64,000 nucleotides of DNA from the NCBI GenBank assembly GCA_034440575.1, contig JAOTOL010001642.1, positions 1,674,001 through 1,738,000 of the forward strand, read 5' to 3'. Below the pieces are notes generated by a model, which did no database searches, was not told the origin of the DNA, and worked only from the letters and a program-made list of their open reading frames with translations. Every line of letters begins with the position of its first letter. Position 1 is the first letter of the stretch. The DNA is from Imbricaverruca yamaguchii (lineage: Eukaryota; Arthropoda; Thecostraca; Neoverrucidae). The translations under genes and the position numbers were made by a program. This document shows positions 14,608-24,413 of the stretch, piece after piece.

Positions 14608-14742
14608 ACATGATGGAGTGCGACGCGGGGGAGCTGCAGAGAAAGCTGGAGATGCTGAACTCTGCGATGTCGTCGGAGAGCGTGCCGCCAGGCCAGGGCG
14701 GCGGCGCGGGCGGCACCCGGCACCTCCAGCTGCAGCAGATAT
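14608..14742 (+). CDS. unc-13: unc-13 exon, helical linker after C2A
   Basis: A 135-bp exon. The G left by exon 10759-10882 plus AC gives aspartate, followed by MMECDAGELQRKLEMLNSAM and then a Gly-rich stretch ending near RHLQLQQI. UNC-13 proteins carry an acidic, helical ELQRKLE-LN-xM segment just after the FELPFD block, so both content and position fit. The acceptor is TGCTGTGCTTCAG and is the last of twelve equivalent acceptors in the upstream array; use of an earlier one would add 11 residues per unit without breaking the frame. The proposed donor is AT|GTACGC at 14743, which is weak but gives the phase 1 end needed for exon 32333-32627. The exon end is less certain than its start. Confidence 0.78.
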
Positions 14743-15847
14743 GTACGCCCAACCACGACACACACAGTTAGGGCTTACACTTCTAGTCGTTCTCCTCTCT
14801 GGTTGGTTGCTGTCGTTTCGTTCTGTCCCGCAGTCACTCTGGCCGTCGCCGCCTGCTCCGCTGTGGCATTCGAGCCGGCCCTCGAGCCGCCTGCGCACTG
14901 TTCGGCTGGTGTCCTACACAATGCGGACTGTGTATGCCGTGGCTTGTGCAGCTTGGTGTCACAGAGCACACACTGGCGAACTAATGGGCTGGCGAATTGT
15001 CATGCAGTGCGGACCACCGGCACTGTCAGCTGTAAGAGGGCTTTTGCGTCTAGTCTTCGCCATCCGGAGGGTGGGTAGCACAGCAATTGGTTATATTGCA
15101 ACCAGTGAAGGCCGGTGCGCGTTGATGACGTCGTCATTTGACGTCATTCATGATGCGTTCGAGGTACATTTTCTGTACGCATTTTTTCATGGGTGGGTGG
15201 GGAGATGCAATCCAAAATATTGCCACAATTTTACGGATTTTTTTATGACATATTTGTTGCTTTTTCGCTGAATTAGTAAGCTTCTTCCATGTTTTACCGA
15301 GTTAATTTGCTCGGATGATTAATATTCATTTTTTATATTTTTTTCTGAACAAGTTGGGTCATTACTGGCACTCTTCAGGTCAAACAAACATGATGAACAC
15401 GAGATGACGTCTCTCAAAATAACATGCTTTGTATGGCATTTGTGCGACCTAAATGTGAATTTGTGCGACCTAAATGTGAATTTGTAAAAATGACAAGTGT
15501 GGGGATCCTCCGGATGGAAAAGCTGCTAAAATGAACTGAATAAAGAATGACTTCGCTGTAAGCAAACTTGTGCGAATTGCACCTGCGTGCCCGAATAATG
15601 CCAGTGGTCTGCCTGTGACACCAGGATGAACTAAGATGTACATTGCAATGGTTTTGCTCCTCATGGAATCCAGTCATTTGATGGACTACATCCCGTTCTT
15701 GTGCTGCCTTCATATGCTAACATTTTTGCTGACTGCATTTTTTTACTGTTTGTAAATGGCTGCAGATCTAGATGACATGTGTGCATGACCCCAACTTATG
15801 CAAACGCTTACGAAATTGTCGCATCATGAAACTGGTATGGTGCCTAA
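14743..15847. other. unc-13 intron
   Basis: No exon was seen. A TGACGTCA octamer lies at 15139-15146 next to a near copy at 15126. A 24-bp unit (TTTGTGCGACCTAAATGTGAA) is present twice at about 15438-15485. The 15.2-15.9 kb part is AT-rich. Confidence 0.5.
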
Positions 15848-15880
15848 GTTATAAAATCATAAAGTCATAAAGTGTTAAGG
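15848..15880 (-). repeat. CR1 3'-terminal octamer repeats
   Basis: On the plus strand the sequence reads ATAAAATCATAAAGTCATAAAG, i.e. two to three copies of an 8-bp unit, directly where the LINE's 3' UTR ends. Tandem octamers are the usual 3' terminus for this clade and serve in target-primed reverse transcription. Confidence 0.65.
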
Positions 15881-16136
15881 CTTAATAAGGGCCACAAGGG
15901 CCCATCTGGGTCAAGCCTGTCTAGAAGATATTAGAAAGTACATGTTCACACCTATCAATTCCAAACCCATGCAATCCCTCCACCTGTGCCACCACAGCCA
16001 ATCTCATCAGCATGACATCGCAAAGGAAGTTGCCAAATCCACTGCCAGGTACACCCCACATAGTACAACATAATACTAGCATAATGTTATACCCTATATA
16101 GCTAGTGAAAATACTCAATATCCCATGCATCACAAG

Positions 16137-18854
16137 TTAGAATTCAAAAACAACATTTTCCTGTCTAAAAAAATTATCCACCCTACTTTTAAAGACATTC
16201 AATGAGGGACTCCCCACTGCATCAGCAGGCAGCCTATTCCATTGGTCAACAACCCTTTGACTGAAGACCTGTTGTCGTTTAACTGTCCTGCACCTCATTT
16301 TGTCTAACCTGAATTGATGACCCCTATGGGATACTCTAAACTGCAGAGCATCATTCAAATTGACCTGATCTAGCCCTCTAACAATTTTGTACATTTCAAT
16401 CATGTCTCCCCTTAATCTCCTATACTTGAGTGAGTACATATCTAATGCATTAAGCCTTTCTCCATATTCTAAGTTACTTAATCCACTGACGAGTCTAGTG
16501 GCTTTGCGCTGGACTCTTTCTAACATATCTATATCCTTTTCTAGGTAGGGGCTCCATGCCTGTACAGAGTACTCCAAGTGGGGCCGCACATATGCTAAGT
16601 ACAGCTTTTTCATGACTTCCCTGCTCTTATATTTCACACTTCTATTAATGAGTCCCAGCATTCTGAGTGCCCTATTTCTAGCTGAGATACATTGTTTTTC
16701 TGCTTTAAGGTCTTTTGAGACCAACACACCTAAGTCCCTTTCCTCTTCAATAACATCCAGTTCCCTCCCTCCCATTTTATAATTGAATGTCTCGCCTGCA
16801 GACCCTATATGCATAACCTTACACTTGTCATAGTTGAAAGTCATCTGCCATTGATCAGCCCACTCTTTTAGGTCGTCCAAATCTAGTTGAATATTACTAG
16901 ATTGATCTCTGCTGTTAGCCACTCCTACCAGCTTGATGTCATCAGCAAATTTGAACACTCTATTCCTCAGCCCTACTTCAATGTTGTTCACAAAGATGAT
17001 AAAGAGGAGGGGCCCTAGAACAGAGCCCTGTGGCACTCCACTCAGAACATCTTTCCAACCAGATTTACATCCATTCAATACTACCCTTTGTTTCCTTCCC
17101 TGCAACCATGCTTCAATCCAATGTAGAACTTTTCCTACAATCCCATGTTGTTGTAATCGATGAATTAACCTTTCATGTGGAACTTTATCAAAAGCTTTGC
17201 TAAAGTCCAAGTACACAACATCCATCCTGCTTTCATTGTCTACTTCTTTGGTAACATACTCAATGAACTCCAATAGGTTAGTTAAACAAGACCTTTGAGA
17301 TCGAAATCCATGTTGAGTATCCCTTAAAAGGTTGTGCCTATCAAGATGAATCTGAACATTCTGTTTAACCAGCTTTTCTAGTACTTTGCAAACTAATGAG
17401 GTCAAACTGACTGGCCTGTAGTTTCCTACACTCTTCCTATTTCCCTTTTTGAAAATTGGTACTACACTTGCATTTCTCCAATCTTCAGGTACTTCTGAAT
17501 ACTCCATAGATCGCCTGAAAATGATACATAGGGGAGTTGCTAAAGCTTTAGCACACTCTACTAAGATCCTAGCATATATTTCATCTGGTCCGGAAGCTTT
17601 ATTAGGTTTTATATTCTGCAACTGCTTCTCTACGGCTTCTGTAGTTATTGTAAGATCCTCCAGCATATCACCTGCCATGGCATGGCCTACAGATGTTCCT
17701 ATTGTACCAGAATTATCTTTAGTGAAGACTGATGAGAATTGCTTGCTTAGGGATTCCACAATGTCGCAATCATCAACCACTATTTCCCCATCTACCTCCA
17801 GTGGTCCTACACTACACTTTTTAGCCTTAAATTTATAGAAGCTAAAGAATCTCTTAGCATTACCTGCTGAACATTCTCGAGCAAAGTTGATTTCAGCAAG
17901 TCTTTTAGATGCTCTAACACACCTCCTAACTTTATTTCTAGCTATTCTATATGATTCTAGGTTTAACCCAGAGTTAGTATCTTTTAGTTTCTTGAATGCT
18001 TGTTTCTTTGAGTCCAGTAATTGCTTAACTTCCCTAGTCAGCCACGAAGGGTGCTTAACCCTGTTTGATCTAATTTGCCTGCTGGGAATGAACCTATCCT
18101 GACCCTGAAATAGCTTATCTTTTATCATTGTCCACATTTCATAAGCATCTAAGCCATTCAATATGACTTCCCAATTAATTTCACTTAGGAAGCTCCTGAA
18201 CTCACTGTAATTCCATTTTGTAAAATTCGGAATCAATGTTCTGTTGGTTGCTACCCTTCCAACATATAATGAGAAGCGTATAATGTTGTGATCACTATTA
18301 CCAAAGGTCTCTCCTACGTTAACATTTTGCACAAAATTTTCCTCATTAGTAAGCACTAGATCTAATATTTTATTTTCCCTTGTAGGCTCGTGTATCATTT
18401 GAAAGAAGAAATTGTCCTCAAAACAAGCCATGAAACATCTTTCTGATTTGCTTACACCTATTGTTTTGTTTCCCAATCCTGCTATGTTGAAATCCCCCAA
18501 CAAAATAGTTCTCTCCTGTACTCTCCTACTTATCTCTTCCTGCATCAGCCTGTCAGTGTTTTCATTCTGGTCTGGAGGTCTATAGAATGCCCCAATCCTA
18601 AATTTTGTTCCATTCTTCAGAATTATATCTAACCACAAAGATTCTACTCCTGCACTATGTACTCCATCCTCTATGGAATGACATTTCATTACTTGCCTAA
18701 CATACAAGAGAATGCCACCTCCTATCCTTGCCTCTCTTTGATAGGGATGCATGTTGTAGCCTGTCAATTCAAATTCTTGCAAGTTGTCTCCAAACATGCT
18801 TTCGTTAACCCATGCTTCTGTTATGCACACCAAATCTAGCTGTTCAGACAACAT
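16137..18854 (-). CDS. LINE ORF2: endonuclease and reverse transcriptase
   Basis: 905 codons from the first in-frame ATG. The frame stays open upstream to an in-frame TGA at 19011-19013, and the extension encodes the expected endonuclease start (FYVNARSVRNKIGELH), so the real product probably begins upstream of this ATG. The APE-like endonuclease occupies roughly residues 1-200, with the catalytic GDFNI and SDHNIIRFSL motifs. The reverse transcriptase follows from about residue 400, with YRPVSLTS, QHGFRSQRS, DFSKAFDKVPHERL, GVPQGSVLGPLLF and the catalytic FADD. The C-terminal tail has RPHLEYSVQAWSP and a final LNVFKSRVDNFF-like block. No internal stop or frameshift was found, so this copy inserted recently in evolutionary terms. 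It would nick DNA and copy the element RNA at the target. Confidence 0.92.
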   Translation of the reverse strand: MLSEQLDLVCITEAWVNESMFGDNLQEFELTGYNMHPYQREARIGGGILLYVRQVMKCHSIEDGVHSAGVESLWLDIILKNGTKFRIGAFYRPPDQNENTDRLMQEEISRRVQERTILLGDFNIAGLGNKTIGVSKSERCFMACFEDNFFFQMIHEPTRENKILDLVLTNEENFVQNVNVGETFGNSDHNIIRFSLYVGRVATNRTLIPNFTKWNYSEFRSFLSEINWEVILNGLDAYEMWTMIKDKLFQGQDRFIPSRQIRSNRVKHPSWLTREVKQLLDSKKQAFKKLKDTNSGLNLESYRIARNKVRRCVRASKRLAEINFARECSAGNAKRFFSFYKFKAKKCSVGPLEVDGEIVVDDCDIVESLSKQFSSVFTKDNSGTIGTSVGHAMAGDMLEDLTITTEAVEKQLQNIKPNKASGPDEIYARILVECAKALATPLCIIFRRSMEYSEVPEDWRNASVVPIFKKGNRKSVGNYRPVSLTSLVCKVLEKLVKQNVQIHLDRHNLLRDTQHGFRSQRSCLTNLLEFIEYVTKEVDNESRMDVVYLDFSKAFDKVPHERLIHRLQQHGIVGKVLHWIEAWLQGRKQRVVLNGCKSGWKDVLSGVPQGSVLGPLLFIIFVNNIEVGLRNRVFKFADDIKLVGVANSRDQSSNIQLDLDDLKEWADQWQMTFNYDKCKVMHIGSAGETFNYKMGGRELDVIEEERDLGVLVSKDLKAEKQCISARNRALRMLGLINRSVKYKSREVMKKLYLAYVRPHLEYSVQAWSPYLEKDIDMLERVQRKATRLVSGLSNLEYGERLNALDMYSLKYRRLRGDMIEMYKIVRGLDQVNLNDALQFRVSHRGHQFRLDKMRCRTVKRQQVFSQRVVDQWNRLPADAVGSPSLNVFKSRVDNFFRQENVVFEF

Positions 18855-18979
18855 ATATGCATGCAGTTCCCCAATTTTGTTCCTAACACTTCTGGCATTG
18901 ACATAAAAACATGATAAATTATTCCTTCCATTGCTTGCTATGCTTCTCTCTTTATCAGCTACATCCCCCCATGTCCTGC

Positions 18980-19855
18980 CTAGTTTCCCTGTTTCCTGTT
19001 GAGAGCCTCCTCATACCTATTGCTGAGCAATTCCACTCCTCTCTTGCTCAGATGTAATCCATCTAAAGCAAACATCTCCGTCCTCCCCCAAAACTCCCCC
19101 ACAAATCCAAGAACTGCACCCCAAGCTCCTTACAAATGTTGGCCACCCTGGTATTGAGCCCAATGGCCCTCGAATACCACTCCATGCTTGCATGGACCAT
19201 AGGGAGGATGGATGTCACCACTCCTCTTTTCCTACTTCCTGCTAAACTACCTATCAAAGCCCTATAGGCTTTCATCGTTTCCTCTGTATTATTTTTTCCT
19301 ACATCGTTAACTCCAACCTGCACAATTACCGTTGCACCCTCTCCACTTCCCCTCATTACTCCCTCCAGCCTATCCCTAACATCTTTCACCTGCGCTCCCG
19401 GGTAGCAAACACGCATCCGTCTGCTGGGGTTCTTGCTACAAAATGTTCGATCCATGTACCGAACCCTGGAATCCCCCTATGACTAAAACCTCTCTCTCTC
19501 CATCTCTATCTTCAGCCATCTGGTCATCCCCACCTCCGTCCCTCTCATCATTACCTTCCCTCTCCTCCAGTGCATCAAACCTATTTTTAATTGGGACGCC
19601 CATGTCCACCTTCCTTAGCGCCAGTCGGGTGCTATGGCGCCTTGCCACCTTCCAACTGCCACCATCCCGGACCAAGCCATCCGAACACCCATCAGTCCTC
19701 CGCTCGGGCACCCGAGTTGCCTGGCTGGCACCTCCCATGATGGGTCCCGCCACCAAACACTTCAAGCGCTCCACCTCCCCCGTTAACATATCTAACCTCT
19801 TACTCAAGTCCCCAATGATTCCCACACACTTACAATTCCCACAGTCTCCTTCCAT
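18980..19855 (-). pseudogene. LINE ORF1: coiled-coil/SGNH esterase, two frameshifts
   Basis: The first segment (19855-19436) begins MEGDCGNCKCVGIIGDLSKR with a predicted coiled-coil stretch and acidic linker, then runs up to the VLVIG strand that precedes the catalytic serine block. One surplus base in a run of five C (plus strand, near 19481-19485) throws the frame there. The second segment (19455-19063) carries the SGNH core, including IVQVGVNDVGKNN, the block III asparagine motif. It reaches a premature stop beside a second indel in a G-rich run near 19090. The neighbouring frame continues with DGLHLSKRGVELL, the block V Asp-x-x-His motif, to a stop near 18980. SGNH-type ORF1 is typical of CR1/L2 elements. 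Here all parts remain recognisable but in three frames. Confidence 0.82.
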
Positions 19856-20392
19856 TTTTGTTGTTGTTTTTTTCTTTCTACTCTTAGTACTAAGTCTAGT
19901 TACTGTAAGCTTGTAAGCCTACAAGTATCTACTGTAATATATCTACAGTAATACAGTAATATAGCCTATAAGTATCTACAATACACTATAATCCCGTATA
20001 ATTACACTAGATATGAAGATACCTACTGTAATTTATGCCCACTATTTTAGTCCTAAAATCTATCTTAAACTTACACACCAATTTGACACAAACTTATTCA
20101 CTACAGAAGCCTACACTATAGAATTATACACTCTAGAATTACACACTACAGAGCTCACACCACACAAATATACACCACTGAATCAAACACTGTAGTACCC
20201 GTCCACAACACCCAACAATCCTGCAGTTACACTAGGATATGAAGATATACCTAGTGTAATGCTATGCCTACTATCTTAGTCTTAAAATCTATCTTAAACT
20301 TAAGCACCAAATTGACACAGCCAACACCCTTAGAACTTAACAAAATGGCGCTGGGCAGCCTCCCTGGGTTAATATAGCCTAATTTGCTGGTC
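19856..20392 (-). repeat. LINE 5' UTR with two about 225-bp monomers
   Basis: Two related blocks share long identities such as TACACTAGATATGAAGATA-like sequence (at 20003 and 20228) and AAATCTATCTTAAACTTA (near 20056 and 20285). A duplicated 5' UTR unit is reminiscent of promoter monomers of some LINEs; promoter activity is inferred only. The upper boundary near 20392 is where the similarity to LINE-like GC-rich sequence gives way to AT-rich intron. Confidence 0.6.
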
Positions 20393-21535
20393 AAAAATAC
20401 TTATTTGATAAAAACTGTTGAAATATACGCTCAGAAGCAACCGCTAAATATCTATACACAATTTATCCCAGTACACCGTCCTTTTCCGCAACACTTAGCT
20501 CGTATGTAGTAGCCCCACCAAACACGTGTTTCCTCCTCAACGCCTGGCGGCAGACTGAATGAAGTTCATATGAAGTTAATATGAAGTTCGTATACCACAG
20601 CATAGCCGAGGTGATTAGCGTCCAATGAAGCTTTCGGGCCAAGTGTCGTTCGTGTTTATTAATTGTGCTGCTCATGAATATCACACGAGCTATATAATTA
20701 TGTGCAACTGGACAACTTTGGTGCCATCAGCTGTTCATGCCCCAATATGGGCGCTCTGTAAATGCTGCATAATAGCTAGTGAAATCATTTGAAGTGCACA
20801 AACAACATTGAACTGAAATATTCAGATATCGACTGCTCAGGGTTGAATGACAATTAGACTTGGCACTTGACATTGTGTCTCGTTCCAGGCCATTATTTGT
20901 CGTCTGTGTCCTTGACATTCTGTCAGTTATCTGCTGCCTGTGTCCTTGACACTTTGTCAATCGTCTGACGTCTGTGTTCTTGGCACTTTGTCTTTGTCAG
21001 CTGTCATCCATGGCCTTCCGGGCGCTGTCTGCTGCCTCTATCAACCATTTGTCGTTTGTTCTACCTTGTTTGTTGTCAGCCACCCGATATCCACCATCCG
21101 TTGTCCGTTTTTCGCTCTTGCTGTGCGCCATCCTGCATTTGTGTTCTGTTATTTGACGAAAGTGCACGTGTACTATGCCAAGACTATGGGGATCCCTGGG
21201 CTATGGGGGAAGTTGCACTATTTTCCTGGTACTTTGCACTACTTCCTGGTACCTGGTACTGGTTATTATTTGTGTCCGTAGAGCAATGTCTTGTACTTCT
21301 ATCAACTAAAACGTATAACCTATTGCAAGTCCAAGGCCACTAAATATCCTAGGTGTTCACAAAGGTCGAACAAGTCACTAAAAACCACCAAAGTTCACCA
21401 AAGGTTGCCCACGGCCACTAATGAGTGAACCATATATTTCCTGCACCGAAGTAAACTTTGGCCTTCGTTGTATATCCATTCCTCAAATATTGCCATCCCT
21501 ATCCATTGATACCGTATGGATGTCGATCTTAGTCT
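20393..21535. other. unc-13 intron, nothing recognised
   Basis: No exon, RNA or transposon protein was seen. Between 20870 and 21000 there are loose repeats of the form GTCTGTGTCCTTGACA, about 30-50 bp apart. A TGTCGTTTGT-rich stretch follows to 21170. Confidence 0.45.
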
Positions 21536-21656
21536 GTGTGTGCGCGGGTGCGCGTAGGTGTGCGTGTGCGTGTGCGTGTGCATGTGCGTGCGCGTGTGCG
21601 TGTGCGTTTGCGTGTGCGTATGCGTGAGCTTGCACGTGTGCATGCACGCGCACGCA
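21536..21656. repeat. (GTGTGC)n microsatellite
   Basis: Alternating purine-pyrimidine tract of GTGCGT/GTGTGC units. Such tracts can adopt Z-DNA, but that is inference. Confidence 0.9.
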
Positions 21657-21970
21657 TACCACATTGGAGGCGATTATTGGTTAATGGCTCAGACTGAGAT
21701 TTGATATCGGCCACCAGTACAGCCGGCACCGCATACATGACCTGACGTCACACACCTAAGTGAATATTGGACGACACACTCATTGTGAATATACTCGTGC
21801 GCACAACTTTTCCGACTACTGACACTAAGTGCTGGGCTCCGATATCGTTGATATCGGCTTATGTTCAGTGTGGACGCGTTTGGCGGCGCTACATCATGTT
21901 TACTCAGCGTAGGACGAACCGGCTGATATCCGAATGAGCAGCAGTGTGACACTGCACGCATATCACGCCA

Positions 21971-22655
21971 CACTAAGGTGCAGTCTGACGCTGGCCGCTT
22001 GCCAAGCCTGTCACGTCAGTATGAAGTGCAGTCTGTCACGTCAGTATGAGGTGCAGTCTGTCACGTCAGTATAAAGTGCAGTCTGACGCTGGCCGCTTGC
22101 GAAGCCTGTCACGTCAGTATAAAGTGCAGTCTGACGCTGGCCGCTTGCCAAGCCTGTCACGTCAGTATGAAGTGCAGTCTGTCACGTCAGTATGAGGTGC
22201 AGTCTGTCACGTCAGTATGAGGTGCAGTCTGTCACGTCAGTATAAAGTACAGTCTGATGCTGGCCGCTTGCCAAGCCTGTCACGTCAGTATGAAGTACAG
22301 TCTGTCACGTCAGTATGAGGTGCAGTCTGTCACGTCAGTATAAAGTACAGTCTGATGCTGGCCGCTTGCCAAGCCTGTCACGTCAGTATGAAGTGCAGTC
22401 TGACGCTGGCCGCTTGCCAAGCCTGTCACGTCAGTATGAAGTGCAGTCTGACGCTGGCCGCTTGTCAAGCCTGTCACGTCAGTATGAAGTGCAGTCTGTC
22501 ACGTCAGTATGAGGTGCAGTCTGTCACGTCAGTATGAGGTGCAGCCTGTCACGTCAGTATGAAGTGCAGCCTGTCACGTCAGTATGAGGTGCAGTCTGTC
22601 ACGTCAGTATGAGGTGCAGTCTAACCCTGACCGCTTGTCAAGCCTGCCACCCCAG
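21971..22655 (+). repeat. Compound 25/48-bp minisatellite
   Basis: Two interleaved units. The short one (25 bp) is GTGCAGTCTGTCACGTCAG followed by TATGAG. The long one (48 bp) inserts GACGCTGGCCGCTTGCCAAG before the GTCACGTCAG part. At the downstream end the pattern CCGCTTGTCAAGCCTGCCACCCCAG is an acceptor-like sequence with a branch-point-like CTAACCCTGAC just before it. No downstream exon that would keep the unc-13 frame was found. Confidence 0.92.
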
Positions 22656-24321
22656 GTTATTGCGCCGCTTGTCTCGGCTGGTGATTAACATTGGGTTTCG
22701 AGCCAAGCTGCCGACAGTCTCTGGCGATGCTTTTTCCACTAGATGACTGTGGTGCTGTCAGATGAGGACCAAATAAGGCTGTGGTCTCGCCGTCTCTGAG
22801 AGGGCTTCAACTCCGCCGAGTACTCTAGGTATCTCCGTAAAGAAAACTATCGGAAAGCCTCCTATAAATGCCACGGTACGATGGCCATTTCCCAAATAGG
22901 CCAAACATGAGTCTTCACTCGAGATTGGTCGAGGAGCGATGAATATTGATGGCGTAGAGGGAAAGGAAAAGTGCTAGTGGCACTTCCATGTACGGACAAT
23001 TCTGTCTTTGAAACTGCAGTACTAATTACCCGGAAAATATGAACATCAACGTCCCTCACATCAGACAATTCTGCCTGTGCTCACTTGTATGTGTAGATGG
23101 GGTGGGGGTGGGGGTGGGATGCATCCGGGTGACGCTCGAACATCGCATGGGGAGAGTTGAAACCAGTTCAATTAGCAGTCGAGGGTTCAAGCTAGGCGAA
23201 GTTAGCGGCTGGTGTTGTTGAAGCCAGGTGACGTCAGCAGTTGAGGACTGAGGCTGGATGACGTCAGCAGGGCGCTCCAGCACGTGTAAGCTGGAGCCGT
23301 TTCGGGCAGAAGTTGCCGCTGGACTTGACACTCCCGGCGCATCCCTGCGCTAAGAGCGCCGGCATCCAACGACAGCATCTCATCCATTTGGACGCGTCGA
23401 AGGTCGCGTCGGTGCCAGTGCACCTGCGTGCGGGCGAAATGTCGATACGTGACACCCGTGATGTGTGTGTGGGAGAGGGGGTGGGGGTGGGGGTGGGGGT
23501 GGGGCGGGCGCGTGGGGGCAGCTGTGGCCGCCCGGTGTCGGGACGCCACAGCCGTGGCAACTGTGGCAACAACACGGCTCTGTGCGGCGACACAGCGTGC
23601 ACACCCACATGGCGCTGCAGGCGGCGTTCGCCACACAAGTGCCACACTAGGAGCGCTTCGGAAAACAACCTCCTCTGAAATTGCCAGATGGTTCGAACAC
23701 ACGCAAGAAAGCGTGCCACACTGCTTCTGTATCAGTTCTTGTGACCACGCGATCTCCATTTAGGCAAGCGAATCGGTGAGGGAAGCAACGTAGAGAAACG
23801 CCTCCTCAAAAGAACTTCCTATTTCACGCGCAGTTAAAAACCATTTAGACAGAGTACAAGTCTTCACAAAAGTCATCGCCGACTCGGAGTACTAGATAAG
23901 CTTCGCCGGCAGTTGGGACGGAGGGGGAGGGGTCGCTGAGCATCCATAATCTGAAAGATCAAAAGCCTGCCGAAGTCTACCAGAAGCCTGCCGATCGTCA
24001 GACAAGCCGAATATATCAAAACATCATTGGCTAAGAACCCCAGGCAGAACGTGATGAATGTCATTAGCGTCCAAACCTAGGGTCAGAAATGATATTGAAC
24101 GTTGCTATGCAATCACGCCCATCTAAAGGGATTGTTCCATCTAAAGGGACTGTTCATAGCCAGGGTAAAATGTCTCTGTCTACCAAGGAAGTATGAGAAG
24201 TATAAAATAATCATGCAAATGTACAACCCATGCAAAAATAAACGCGGATGGACAAACAGGCGAATAGACCCCGATGCATGCATACAAATACGTGCATATA
24301 CACATACAGACGGGCAGCCAA
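22656..24321. other. unc-13 intron with G-rich tracts and paired CRE sites
   Basis: No exon supported. Two TGACGTCA octamers lie exactly 30 bp apart at 23229 and 23259 in a loose 30-bp duplication. G-rich runs occur at 23098-23118 and 23470-23505 (repeated GGGGGT), with potential for quadruplex on the plus strand. Confidence 0.5.
23470..23512 (+). other. G-quadruplex-prone (GGGGGT)n tract
   Basis: Five or more runs of at least three G separated by single T or short spacers, matching the G4 folding pattern. A similar shorter tract sits at 23098-23118. Folding is not shown by sequence alone. Confidence 0.7.
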
Positions 24322-24330
24322 ACACACACA

Positions 24331-24399
<69 letters not shown>

Positions 24400-24413
24400 A
24401 CACACACATACAG
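24322..24413. repeat. (CA)n microsatellite
   Basis: About 45 CA dinucleotides with few interruptions. Open frames with TH or CV repeats across it are artefacts. Confidence 0.97.

Larger units (their letters stand above)
15848..20392 (-). mobile_element. Nearly full-length CR1-group LINE
   Basis: Minus-strand element of about 4.5 kb in the order 5' UTR with duplicated monomers (20392-19856), ORF1 with an esterase domain (19855-18980, broken), ORF2 with endonuclease and reverse transcriptase (19010-16137, intact), and 3' UTR ending near 15850. The 3' end carries short octamer repeats of the ACTTTATG type (plus-strand complement at 15851-15880), characteristic of CR1-clade elements, which end in tandem octamers rather than poly-A. 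The two-ORF architecture with an SGNH/GDSL-type ORF1 is known for CR1 and L2 clades. Boundaries are estimates because no target-site duplication was identified. Insertion is antisense to unc-13, inside its intron. Confidence 0.88.

Noticed and set aside
21971..22655. CRISPR-like array of regularly spaced repeats
   Set aside because: Eukaryotic context, units directly tandem with no unique spacers, no cas genes.
22656..22680. 25-bp microexon after the 25/48-bp array
   Set aside because: Acceptor and possible donor exist, but its length would break the unc-13 frame between phase 1 neighbours; no other support.
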